This document shows, in pieces, positions 38,942-48,652 of a stretch of DNA of 64,000 nt. A program made the translations under genes and the position numbers. This stretch comes from Aldrovandia affinis. Taxonomy: Eukaryota > Chordata > Actinopteri > Notacanthiformes > Halosauridae. Numbering within the stretch: position 1 is the first letter of the stretch; each line of letters begins with the position of its first letter. The stretch covers positions 3,337,127 to 3,401,126 of the forward strand of contig JAINUG010000037.1 in assembly GCA_029706075.1 (NCBI GenBank), read 5' to 3'. A model generated the notes under the pieces. It worked only from the letters and a program-made list of their open reading frames with translations. It had not been told where the DNA came from and ran no database searches.

Positions 38942-40359
38942 CAGTAGGCTCCATTTTTATTCATACCCTTGAAAAAGATGAACAAAAGAGATCGTATAAA
39001 ATAAACTATATAAGTAATGAGGTATATTTTATGCCAAAAAATTCAGAAAATTCCAAACCTACATTACTAATACAATTGTTCAGAAAAACATATTTTGTTT
39101 TATTAATAATATTTTTTTCCAGAAAACATCTGGATCACAATTATTCATACCCCTAACTATTCTTTTAAATTGAATCCAACAAAAACAAATCCAACAAAAA
39201 CAAATCATAAATATACAACTTAATTGAAGTTCATTGGAAGGTTATGGAACTATACAGTGTACTACAATGGTTTCCTGTTTCCCTTGGGTATAAAATGGAG
39301 GGAAGACATGTTTGAAATACTGTGGTCAGCCATCATCATGGTGAAAGGCAAAGAACTCCCTGAAAGCACCAAACAAAAGGTTATTGACCTCTACAGATCA
39401 GGAGATGGCTCCAAAAAAACAAAAAGTTAAAAGATTCCACTTTCCACTGTTGTGTCAATTATTAGGACGTTTAAGGCCACTGGAACAGTGGCTAACCTGC
39501 CAGGTAGAGGACGCAAGTCTATCTTGCCCCCATGTTTAGTGATATGGATGGTTCGAGAGGCAAAAAGAAGCCCAAAGGGCACAGTTCAAGATCTCCAAAA
39601 CAACCTGGTATCTTGGGGTTACAAGGTGTCTAAAGCTATCATTCGATAACATCTACATGACAATGGACTTATGGCAGAGTTGCAAGAAGGAAGCCTCTTT
39701 TGAAGAAAATTCACAGAAAAAGGCATCTTGAATTCTTCAAACTACATCTGAACTACAATTGGAACCGTGTCTTGTGGCCGATTCAAGCTTTTTGGACATG
39801 CACATCAGCGTTATGTTAGGCGTCCAAAGAATGCAAGTAATGTTGAAAAGCCCCTCATGCCGACGGTGAAACATGGTGGTGGATCTTTAATTCTTTGGGG
39901 TTGTTTTGCATCCACAGGCCCTGGGGAATATATGGAACCATGAAGCATGTTCCAAGACATTTTGTACAAAAACTTCTGTCAGGAAGCTACACCTTGGACC
40001 TTCCAACAAGACAATCCCAAACATACATCCAAAGAAACTAAGAAATGGTTGACAGAGCACAAGATCAATGTCCTGACGTGGCCATCTCAGTCTCCAGACC
40101 TGAATCCAATTGAACATTTGTGGTTTGAACTAAAAAAAGCAGTCCACAAATGTCAACCCAAGAATCTGAAGGAACTAGAACAATTCTGCATGGAGGACTG
40201 GTTGAGGGTCCCCCCCAAGAAGTTCCATAACCTCGTATGACACTACAGAAGGTGACTACTTGCTGTTATAATGGCCAAGGGAGGAACCACAACGTACTGA
40301 TAACAGGGGTGTGAATATTTGTGATTCTTGATTTTTCTGGATAAAAACAGAGCCTACTG
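38942..40359 (+). mobile_element. Tc1-like DNA transposon, degenerate
   Basis: About 1.4 kb bounded by inverted terminal repeats. The left end is cagtaggctccatttttat (38942-38960). The right end is its complement, ending agcctactg at 40359, with a few mismatches over about 22 bases. TA follows the right end. On the left the expected TA is CA, inside a (TA)n(CA)n tract that has probably drifted. Inside lies a broken transposase on the plus strand. Size, end structure and encoded DDE motifs match teleost Tc1 elements. With multiple stops and frameshifts it cannot supply its own transposase. Confidence 0.93.
39338..40240 (+). pseudogene. Tc1-like transposase pseudogene
   Basis: The intact product would bind the terminal repeats through paired-type helix-turn-helix domains and cut and join DNA with a DDE catalytic triad. 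The start is taken at the ATG before VKGKELPESTKQ. HTH-region signature VVSIIRTFKATGTV and a GRGRK hook follow, then LILWGCFASTGPG, FQQDNPKHTSKE and WPSQSPDLNPIEHLW. The second catalytic Asp is at 40010-40012 and the Glu at 40112-40114, with 33 residues between them where Tc1 has 34, which suggests an in-frame codon loss. The first-Asp region (about 39770-39795) is disrupted by a frameshift. Other lesions are nonsense codons at 39428-39430, 39647-39649 and 39941-39943, and a frameshift near 39668. About 300 codons remain versus about 340 for the family. Confidence 0.93.
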
Positions 40360-40371
40360 TATATATATATA

Positions 40372-40372
<1 letters not shown>

Positions 40373-40427
<55 letters not shown>
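40373..40427. repeat. (AC)n microsatellite
   Basis: About 27 AC units 13 bases beyond the right end of the Tc1-like element, preceded by a short (TA)n. The same TA-then-CA order occurs at the left end. Confidence 0.95.
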
Positions 40428-40428
<1 letters not shown>

Positions 40429-43018
40429 TGGGATCCTTGTATATAATCTGTAAAATTAAGATGAATTATGCCATTTAAATACTATTATATTAACTATTAT
40501 AAATATTTATTTACACCCTGCAGTCATCCCCTTTCACTTGTCCAGGCTCTTCTACAGGTGTTTTACAAACACGTATTTGCCTCATTTGTAATGATACAGC
40601 GCCAGCCGTCTGAGGCCCTGTTGCCGGAAACACATCCTCCACCATGATCTCCAGATAAGATAGGCCTTCTACTTATCACTGCTACAAGAGCAGCAGGGCT
40701 GCCCTAATTCTCAGAGCACGCAGATCACTCACATCTGTTTTGGACATGCATGTAAGGCTGGAGAGGGAAACCAGGAAATGTCCATAGGGAAGAGAATACT
40801 ACTGCTGCTGCTGCTGCTGCTGCTTTAAACCACTGTTGCTTTAACACCATTTTCTGCATGTGCCTAAACTGTGCTATCGATTATATTCGCCACAATTAAA
40901 CTGAAAAAAACCCCACTAACCACATGTTTTTTTATTGGTCTGCTTGAGTCCTGGAGTTGCGTGCCTTTTGAAATCCCTCTTTTAATGTCATTAAATTCCA
41001 CCCAAAAGTGTTTTAAGTAAAAATGTAAGCTTACGCATTGTTGAAAAAGACTATTAAATCACACCAAAATACACAAAACTGAGGCACATATCTGTGTTAT
41101 CCTCTCGTTTGCCAACAAAATACTGTACAGTTTCCTACAACAATAGATCCACTGTCAGCGGTGGAATAGTGAATGCGGTTGCTTAAGTTCAGCTACATTC
41201 TTACGTTCTACAAAATTGTGTAGAAATAAAGGTATGCATCATGTGCATACATACAAATTTAAAGTTTATGTCTATAAAATTTTGCTTAGTGTGTCATTAT
41301 TAAGCAAAATTGTATTTTAAGAAAGAGTTTTCAATTCATTCTGACTCAACTCATTTTGATGGATCGTGACAAAATAAATAATAAAATAAGAATAAGAATA
41401 AAAAAGAAAGGACTTTTCAAGTGCATGAGCCACTCTACTAACATAATTTATTTACTACAAGCACATACACTACATGCTGCTGGAAAAGAAATGTTTTGAG
41501 GACATTTATGGCAACTCTTATTTCTTATATTGTATCTGAAATACGTGTGGTCAAGTATTTCAAATTCATCGTCTTCTTTATTCGGTCCAGGGCTAAGCCA
41601 AAAACATGTCTGCGATGATCTCATCAAATGGCAGCATTTTCCCTTAATTTTTATGAGCTGTATCAGAGCAAACTCTGGTTAAATAAATGATGTACATTTC
41701 ATGTTCCAATGTAAACCAACATTGCTGCTGGAAGCCCTCAAGTGGCACCCTGTTTTTGATATTGTATTATATGCTTAAAAGGCATACAACACTCACACTA
41801 TGAGCCCAATTCATAAGAAATGTATTATGCCATCTACTCTCATTGTTCTCCATTAAGGTTATTCATTTAAGGCTCCTGCGTAGACACCATTGACAAAATT
41901 GCTACCCTCTAAAATGTTTTTGCCATTTTTGCCCTATGTTGTGAACGGTTTATGCACAATTTCAACAATCCTATAATTGAAAAGATCAAAACATGCATTT
42001 TCTTTTTTACTAAAGTTATCTTACATTTTGTGATGTCAGCAAAAGTGATAAACCTAGAGATCAGACGACAGCTCACAATTAGTGTGCAAATTAATACGGC
42101 AGCACCCTTTTAAAACGCTGCCAACCGCCAGGCCTCAATTATACCAAGTGCCAGACAGGTATATTAGGCTTAATTTAATCTTCATTACACTTCGCCATAT
42201 TGAAATTATACATGTGAACCAGGCGTTAACACATATTTAAACCTGTTATTCCTTTGTCAGGCCCGAGCGTGCATGGCAGCGGGGAGAGAAGAAGCAGATG
42301 TCAGAATTACATACATCAGTGGGGTCCCGCCCCCCTCCTCCCTGCTCAGGGGACTGGGGCAGATGAGTGCACCCTGTCCCCAGATTAATCGTTCCCCTCA
42401 GCTTCATGGGCCTTGATTCATGAGCCCAGCCGCACACCACCAGCAGCTCTGGAATGTCTGATAAAATTATATTAATTCCGCAAATTAATGAGATTAATGA
42501 ATTTGTACAGCTCGGCAGAGGGAACAACTGTTTTTTGTACGACTCTGAAATAATAACATACAAGTAATTCAAGTACATCGATCAATCTGCACAAGACAAT
42601 TTAATCATTAAGACATTAATAAAGCCTATTCGTTTCTGTGGGTTTTTTTACAACTCAGACAGCACCATGAAGAATATCTCTATTTTAGTCTAATATTTGA
42701 TGTAAACGTTGTTTATATTGTATAAAACTGCATATGTTTTGGTTTTCATTTGCCCCTCCATGTCTGCGTCAGATTTTCTGCAATGTGGTGCAGAATCTGA
42801 TCCAGAGTCTGATCCATCAAGAGTGTCTTATGTGACACGCAAAGTGCAATCTAAGTTGTCACCACATATTTACTAAACCAGCCCGTGACACATATACACA
42901 TTGGTGGGTTTTTTTGTTTTGTATTTTTAAACAGACCACTCTTGCAGAGGCATGTATAAGATTAGATCATGTTGAGATGGGCAGTTCCCATTATAAAAAA
43001 AAAAGAAGGAAAGTTATG
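40428..43018. other. Unique non-coding DNA
   Basis: No gene recognised apart from the CTG tract listed. AT-rich at 41200-41460. 42400-42560 is repeat-free and rich in ATTAATTCCG/AATTAATGAG/ATTAATGAATT strings, so it could be regulatory. Confidence 0.4.
40802..40822. repeat. (CTG)7 trinucleotide repeat
   Basis: Seven CTG triplets with no reading frame extending through a plausible exon. Confidence 0.9.
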
Positions 43019-43027
43019 ATGTTATAG

Positions 43028-43353
43028 GGCCTCCCACGTGGTCCAGTGGTTACAACGTCCGATGCTGGCCATGGCGGCCGCGCCAGAGTCGGCTCCACCG
43101 TGGGCGGCAATTGGCTGTCCGCCCCAGGGAGGGAGGAGGGAAGCCGACAGGCAATTCGCTGCGCACAGGAGTGGCTCTGTAGTACCGGGTTACGGTCGAC
43201 GGCCTGGCAAGTGCCGTCTCGGAGGAGACAATACTTCGCTTTCGTCACTACTGGTCACAGGACTACGGCGGCAAACTCACATTGACATAAAACATAGCAG
43301 GTGTAATTGGGATACCAAAATTGGGATAAAATGGGATAAAATCTGAAAAAGAT
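43028..43353 (+). mobile_element. tRNA-derived SINE (family copy 2, B-box lost)
   Basis: Flanked by the 9-base direct repeat atgttatag (43019-43027 and 43354-43362). The head begins ggcctcccacgtggtccag with an A-box-like gtccagtggttac, but no B-box follows: the head is shortened near 43070-43090. The body shares ggcggcaattgg / ccgccccagggaggga, gtggctctgtag and cgacggcctggcaag with the copy at 35.5 kb. The tail (gataaaatgggataaaatctg) matches that copy's gagaaaatgggaaaaatctg. Same family, diverged, opposite state of promoter preservation. Confidence 0.8.
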
Positions 43354-43362
43354 ATGTTATAG

Positions 43363-43742
43363 TAAATTCCATAATAACCTCTAAACAAAAGTTTTTATTT
43401 CTGGCCCTTTGTATTGAATTATAATGATATTTTCGTAGAATAAAAATCAACTGACAATAAATATCTTTATATTTTCCACAAACAACACCTTTATTGGCTG
43501 CCTTATATATCAGTATGTCCAACATCAATTATCCATATTTTAATTTGCATGGGAATGCATGTTTTGTGCTGACATCTCAAAGTCTCAAAAGTCATTTTTA
43601 TCTGATTAATTTATAGTCACTCTAAACAGACTGGTCACTGCAACATAAATTCAGAATATCAACTGGTCCTTCTCTAAAATATTTGAAGGACAGTAAAATA
43701 AGGACAGTGACAGGACAGCCCAGAAATCAGCCCCTCAATCTC
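43363..43742. other. Non-coding DNA, nothing recognised
   Basis: AT-rich unique sequence between two mobile elements. Confidence 0.4.
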
Positions 43743-44612
43743 ATTCCCCTTTCCCACCGAAGCAATGACCTGGGTAAAACCCGTTTGAGGTTGGTCTGAA
43801 TGGGACAACACTGGTTATCAGACCCAGGTTTGTGACCTTGGTCACGACCTGGGTTATACCCGGTCGGATCTTGATCGGTTGTGGTATGAAAAGGTATTCC
43901 TGGGTCGATACGTACAGTTGGCATGTTCTAACGGGTACTAAGGTAACGTTAATGCAGCTAAGGTGCATTTTTTTCATAATCACAAATTTGCCAGAGGCAT
44001 TACAAAATGTCAGCTAGCCAACTAGAACAGTGGAACTAGTTAACTAGTTAACATTACAGACTAGCGCGCACAATTATGCAAACTGGGAGCTAACGTTAAG
44101 CTAGCCAATGGTAACCTTCATTGCCAATTCATTTTTCAACTAGCATTATACTAGCTAGTAGCTATTACAGCTAGTACACTAACGGTAGCTAGCTACCGAA
44201 TTACAGATGGTTAGCTGTCGAAGCTAGCTGACCAATGTTAGATCTGTCATATCACCAGGTTGCCCAATGTCGGAGTTAACGTTAAAGGTTACAGCTAGTC
44301 ATTCCTAGCTGGCTAGTTGGCTACCTCTGGCATTTCCCATGTGTCACTCGATTACTCCAAAATCCCAGTCAAGGAAAGGCACTCTCAGTCCGACATGGCA
44401 GCCTCGATGTGAGAAGGCAAAACATCGTCAAGAGACAAGAAATTATCCTCCATCCCCACTCCCGGTGGTACAGCGGAGGTAAACTTGCCGACCCGGGGTC
44501 TTGTATGAATGGCGAGGACTCTGTATTTACCAATGTCCATAGTGTGGTCTGAATGGGTCAAACGCCAAACGTCAAACGTGTCAACCCCGGGTTTTGTGTG
44601 TGAAAGGGGTAT
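43743..44612. mobile_element. Probable non-autonomous DNA transposon
   Basis: Ends are ATTCCCCTTTCCCAC on the left and the complement of ATACCCCTTTCACAC on the right (13 of 15 identical). The first 150 bases are full of short forward and inverted GACCTGGGT / ACCCAGGT / ACCCGGT motifs, and tggtctgaatggg recurs at about 43792 and 44549. The middle is unusually dense in GCTAGC, TAGCTA and TTAACGTTA. I cannot fix a target-site duplication, so the superfamily (hAT or Harbinger-like) is open. A 76-codon minus frame at 44385-44615 has no domain I recognise. Confidence 0.6.
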
Positions 44613-45365
44613 CATAGTAATTTAGAAATGTATATATGGATATATATGGAAGACTTTGAATTGCCTAAATCATCACATGCTCTACCTTGTTGTTGAGCTT
44701 AAAAGAAAAAAACATCTATTGTGGTGTACCACCACGAATGTTTAAAGCAGTTGAGACACCCTGTTTTATTTCCTGGTACTGTACCTTCACCAAACCCCAG
44801 GAATGTGTGCCCATTTCCTGCTAACCCCCCCCACTGTGCCATACAGCCACGCCAGCTGCAGTCACCCACACCACCACACATGGCTTTTCTCAAACAAACA
44901 CTTTTGCCGTGACATCTGTGCTGGTGTGGATTTCCAAAACAATAATGATTATGAAGATGGAACGAGCGAGCTGTTGTTTTTTTCCCTCCGCCCCTCGTGA
45001 GGGTTACCGCATATGAGATTTTGGTTCCCTTGATTTGCATCCGGCCTAATTGTTGGCAGTGTTAGGAGATGTGCTTCCTGGTGCTTCCTCACTAATGGTT
45101 TTGGTGGGATGGTAATTTCAACACACGTGTAATGTCCCCCAGCTGTCCAAACATTGGGGTTTACCCCCTCCCCCTTCCCCTTTAACCCCTCTTCTTTTTG
45201 ATGATGGCAATCATCAACTAATAACATTCTGAAGAACTTTTTGCAATAAATTAGTCCTCCATTGCCCTTAGTGTTATTATCTCTGCCTTCAATTACAAGG
45301 TTGCACTGCAGCCCCCTATCTGAAACAAAGCTTCATTAAATATAATACCTATATAGCTTTCACAT
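44613..45365. other. Non-coding DNA, nothing recognised
   Basis: Mixed unique sequence with overlapping short open frames on both strands and no recognisable protein. Confidence 0.4.
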
Positions 45366-45576
45366 TACATTAGTTACTTGCTTAGCAGAAGACCGTATCC
45401 ACAGCAACTTACATTTTGACATATTATTCATTTATACAGCTGGACATTTGCTTAAGCAATTGAGGTACCTTGTTCAGGGGTAATTCCCTGCAGCTAATTC
45501 CCTGGGATTTGAACCCGCAACCTCTGAGATACAAACCCAGTTCCTCAACCACTATATTATACTGCTAACCCAGTCA
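45366..45576 (-). mobile_element. L2-tailed tRNA-derived SINE, minus strand
   Basis: Read on the minus strand: tRNA-like head with tatagtggttgagg, B-box ggttcaaatcc (complement of 45505-45515), then the acaaggtacct body motif, ccagctgtataaatg, and a worn L2-type tail (gtaagttgctgtggata, complement of about 45396-45412). The stem of the tail hairpin no longer pairs well. A small internal duplication of aattccctg is visible near 45482-45502. Same layout as the 60.1 kb copy. Confidence 0.8.
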
Positions 45577-45750
45577 CATGAAATATTGTCTATTTAATTA
45601 ATGATCTATATAGCTCACTGAACCCTATAGATAATATACTTGCAAGTTTACATAATGTCTTGAACTATTTTGGAGGGCTGTCTTTGTGACATGCCCTTTG
45701 TATTTGATAGAAACTCTTTAAATTACTACATTACAAATAGCTCACTGTGA
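45577..45750. other. Non-coding DNA, nothing recognised
   Basis: AT-rich unique sequence. Confidence 0.4.
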
Positions 45751-45990
45751 GATCATAGAATAGAATATTCTTTATTGCCATGTTACACAAGTTACACAAG
45801 GTAATTGGAATGTGTCTTTTCGCATTCCTCTCCTAAAAGAGGTCAGAGTGATGGGTCAGCTATAGTATGGTGCCCCTGGAGCAGTTAAGGGTTCAGTGCC
45901 TTGCTCAAGGGAACTTCGGCAGTGCCTCATGACAGCCGACAGGGTAACATACTGACCGCATTTGGTTTACAATTGTTGCACAAACCCCAG
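45751..45990 (+). repeat. Dispersed teleost repeat fragment
   Basis: Contains tattctttattgccatgtta followed by gcccctggagcagttaaggg and gtgccttgctcaaggg / cttcggcagtg. I recognise this motif order from a repeat common across fish genomes. I cannot name the family or define ends, and no coding sequence is present. Confidence 0.5.
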
Positions 45991-46389
45991 AAAGCACTTT
46001 TAAAAATATAAACATCAAATGTATAAATCCTCCAATCCAACAGAAATGTGATGCTCTGTGTGTACACAGCCCTTGTAATCAGTAAAAAACTGTAAATCTT
46101 TATAATGATTATTAAATGTAATGTTGCTGAATTCAGAGTGTCCTGTTAAATCGTTATCCCACCATTTATTAATGCATTAAGCCCGTTCTGGTATTTATAT
46201 GTAACGCTTCACTGATCAGCAGTGGCCACCATGAATAGGTAACCAGGGGGTACAGTATTGCTGCCAATACTGCGTGTGGGGATGGTGTAGAAGTGGGTCA
46301 GGAACATCTTATTATAAATAAAAAAATCAGTAACACGTGTGAGACTGAATGGACGACGCCCCAACATCTGGCTGAGCCAGGAGATGTCT

Positions 46390-46620
46390 TGTAGCAATAT
46401 TGTCTCTGGCCCAATCAGGCAGGACCCTGCATCTCACCCCCCCAGTGTGAAATAATGTCAATTACCTTGTTAACTGTATAACAGAGAGCTACACCTTGTG
46501 TCTTTCGAACATTTTGTAACATGCTTGTGTTCCCACGGCCAGCTGTGTAATTAAACTTTCTTCTGTTATGAACACCACCGGGGGTCCGTCTCTCTTCATC
46601 AATACAGAGATTATTTTACA
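46390..46620 (+). repeat. Possible retroviral-type LTR fragment
   Basis: A polyadenylation-like aattaaactttcttctg followed by caccgggggtccgtctctctt resembles the R-U5 part of retrovirus-like LTRs in vertebrates. No paired LTR, primer binding site, TG...CA boundaries or internal genes are visible, so at most this is a solo-LTR remnant. Low confidence. Confidence 0.25.
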
Positions 46621-46643
46621 GCTATCAGAATAAGTTATTTATT

Positions 46644-47110
46644 GGGGTTCCTGAGTGGCTCCTAGCACAGCTTGAGCCCTATAGCCTGGACATCACTTGT
46701 TTGAATTTAGGATATGTCATTAGCCAACTGTGGACAAGAAATCTAGTGGTTCTGTGTGACTCCAGTAGGTAGAGCATGATGCTGACAACGCTTAGGTTGT
46801 GGGTCCAATCCCCACATATACTGAACAATGTATACATGCGTTACTGTAAGTTGCTTTAGATAAAGGCATCTGCTGAATGGCATATGTTATGTTATGTGTG
46901 ACTCCACAGCAGGGGCGCACAACTGGCTTCGTCCTGTCAGGGTAGGGTGGACTCTAAGTGTGTCCCTAGCTGCACTGTGGGAAATATTCACAAGCTCCTG
47001 GGTGAGTGCTTCAGAGGAGTACACATGCTTCAGCTGCAGTGCCCCCTATCCAGCTGTAGGTGACTTACCAGGAGAACAAGAGCATTATACTAACTGGCCA
47101 TTCCAAATTA
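46644..47110 (+). mobile_element. tRNA-Leu-type SINE, split by a second SINE
   Basis: Starts ggggttcctgagtggctcc, the head of a widespread fish tRNA-Leu-like SINE (gggctcctgagtggcgcag type), and continues after the inner insertion with ggggcgcacaactggcttcg and gtcagggtagggt, the body of the same family. The B-box region (ttgtttgaatttagg) is degenerate. The 3' boundary near 47110 is approximate. The inner SINE occupies 46765-46894. Confidence 0.75.
46765..46894 (+). mobile_element. L2-tailed tRNA-SINE nested in the outer SINE
   Basis: The head aggtagagcatgatgctgac and gttgtgggtccaatcccca carry the A- and B-box regions of the salmonid HpaI-type fish SINE. The end (gtaagttgctttagataaag, then catctgctgaatgg) is the L2 tail with a weakened stem. 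It is bracketed by exact 12-base direct repeats tgtgtgactcca (46753-46764 and 46895-46906). Removing it rejoins the outer SINE, which proves the insertion order. Confidence 0.88.
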
Positions 47111-48115
47111 GAGATAGCCATCTTTGTATAAACTAGTGATTGATCAGAATAACAATCACAACACAAACAAAAGTTTTTCAGAATCTAGGCAAGTCCATAA
47201 AATGTAACCTGAGTGACGCAAGAATGCCTGCTTCTGCGATACCTAAAAGTGGATATGGATGCTAGATACGCGAGCGGTTTCATTGCTGTAAAAGTGCTAA
47301 ACACTATCAATAAAAGCCGTACAAAAGACAGCATTATAGGTGCAGACAAGCCCATCCATTTTACACTTTGTTAGCCTTTGATCTCCGCTTCAGCCCCAAA
47401 ACACCATGCATTTATACCCTGAGGCCAATTCCCTGAGGGTTTGGCGGGATGGAGGTCGTAGTATAATGCTTCCTGACAGACAGCAGAGGCAAGCCAGCAC
47501 TCACCGTCTTAATAGGCTTCAGATATGACAATGCGGCAAGAAAAGCCAGGCTTGTCATTTGCCAACTGGTCTGCAAATCCAATTATCACATGTCAAAATA
47601 ATGGAGGACTTCAGAGACCCTGTGTCCATTATCGCAACTTCATTAGTGGGGGAGGGGGCCATTTCTACACTGTATGAACACAAGACAAATGTAGTCCAAG
47701 AACAAACTACCACCTATTTGCTGGGAAAATATGAGGGAATGGACATCATAAAAAAATAAATAGAATACCTGCCACTGCTTTCTGCTGAGGTGTAAGATTT
47801 ACTATTCCAGCCATACTGTACATCACCAAAATATTACAAATTCAGCTATGAAACATGGATTGTACATTAAATCACAAACAGAACAGCAACAGTGTTCTGT
47901 TTTACAAATTAAAGACTCTGGGGTACTTGTTTGCACAAACATCGAAACACTGTCAGTAGAGAACTTCAGAGATGGTGAGTCTAGAAGTTTGGCAGTAAAA
48001 AATAGTTGACTGTATATCTTGCATCACAAATTGCATATAAATTCACATGCCACATCTTGTCTCAGGTTGACTGTCTTTATTATATATAAGGCTATATGAT
48101 TATATACAGTATATA
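47111..48115. other. Unique non-coding DNA
   Basis: No gene or repeat recognised. Confidence 0.4.
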
Positions 48116-48652
48116 CAGTGGGGTCCAAAAGTCTGAGCCCACAACCAAGATCTGTTTGTTTTCATCATTCATCAAAAACTAACATAAAATGTTTACTCAG
48201 GAGAACAATTTGACCTCTAACTACTTCACTAAGCATTACTGACATGATTACAAACAGCTGCAAAAACCTTTGCAAAGGAAGTGTCCTTTGATTAAAGTAC
48301 CTGCAGTAGCAATGACAACACATAGAGGACCATATTAATTACCTCAATATCCGGTATTAATTGTACCAAGACCAAATCAACTCAAACTGTGTATTAGGAG
48401 TGTCCATGCATTAAAACGTAAATTAAAAATAAGGTGTCACAACATTTTGAGGAAATGAAAGGTCCATGGTGTGCAAACAAAATATTTATAAATATTTCAA
48501 CTTCATACCACTTATCAAACAAACATTTTTTAAATTTGTATATTTGTTTTATGACATTCTTGAATAACAAATACCACATGAGTAAATACTTTTTTGTGTT
48601 AGTTTTCAATGAACAATGAAAACAAACAGATCTTGGTCGTGGAGCTACCAAG
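48116..48652. mobile_element. Inverted-repeat MITE, Tc1/mariner-like
   Basis: Starts TA|cagtggggtccaaaagtctg, a terminal sequence typical of Tc1/mariner-type elements in fish. It has long inverted arms: aagatctgtttgttttcat (48147-48165) pairs exactly with 48616-48634, and similarity extends through aaaactaaca and tttactca on both sides. The right terminus has diverged (ctaccaag|TA). The 350-base AT-rich centre has no transposase. Likely a non-autonomous derivative. Confidence 0.75.

Noticed and set aside
43028-43362. GC-rich open frames as a CpG-island gene
   Set aside because: The block is bounded by 9-bp target repeats and matches the 35-kb SINE body.
44385-44615. 76-codon minus frame as captured gene exon
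   Set aside because: Lies inside the DNA-transposon-like element up to its terminal repeat; no domain recognised and no splice context.
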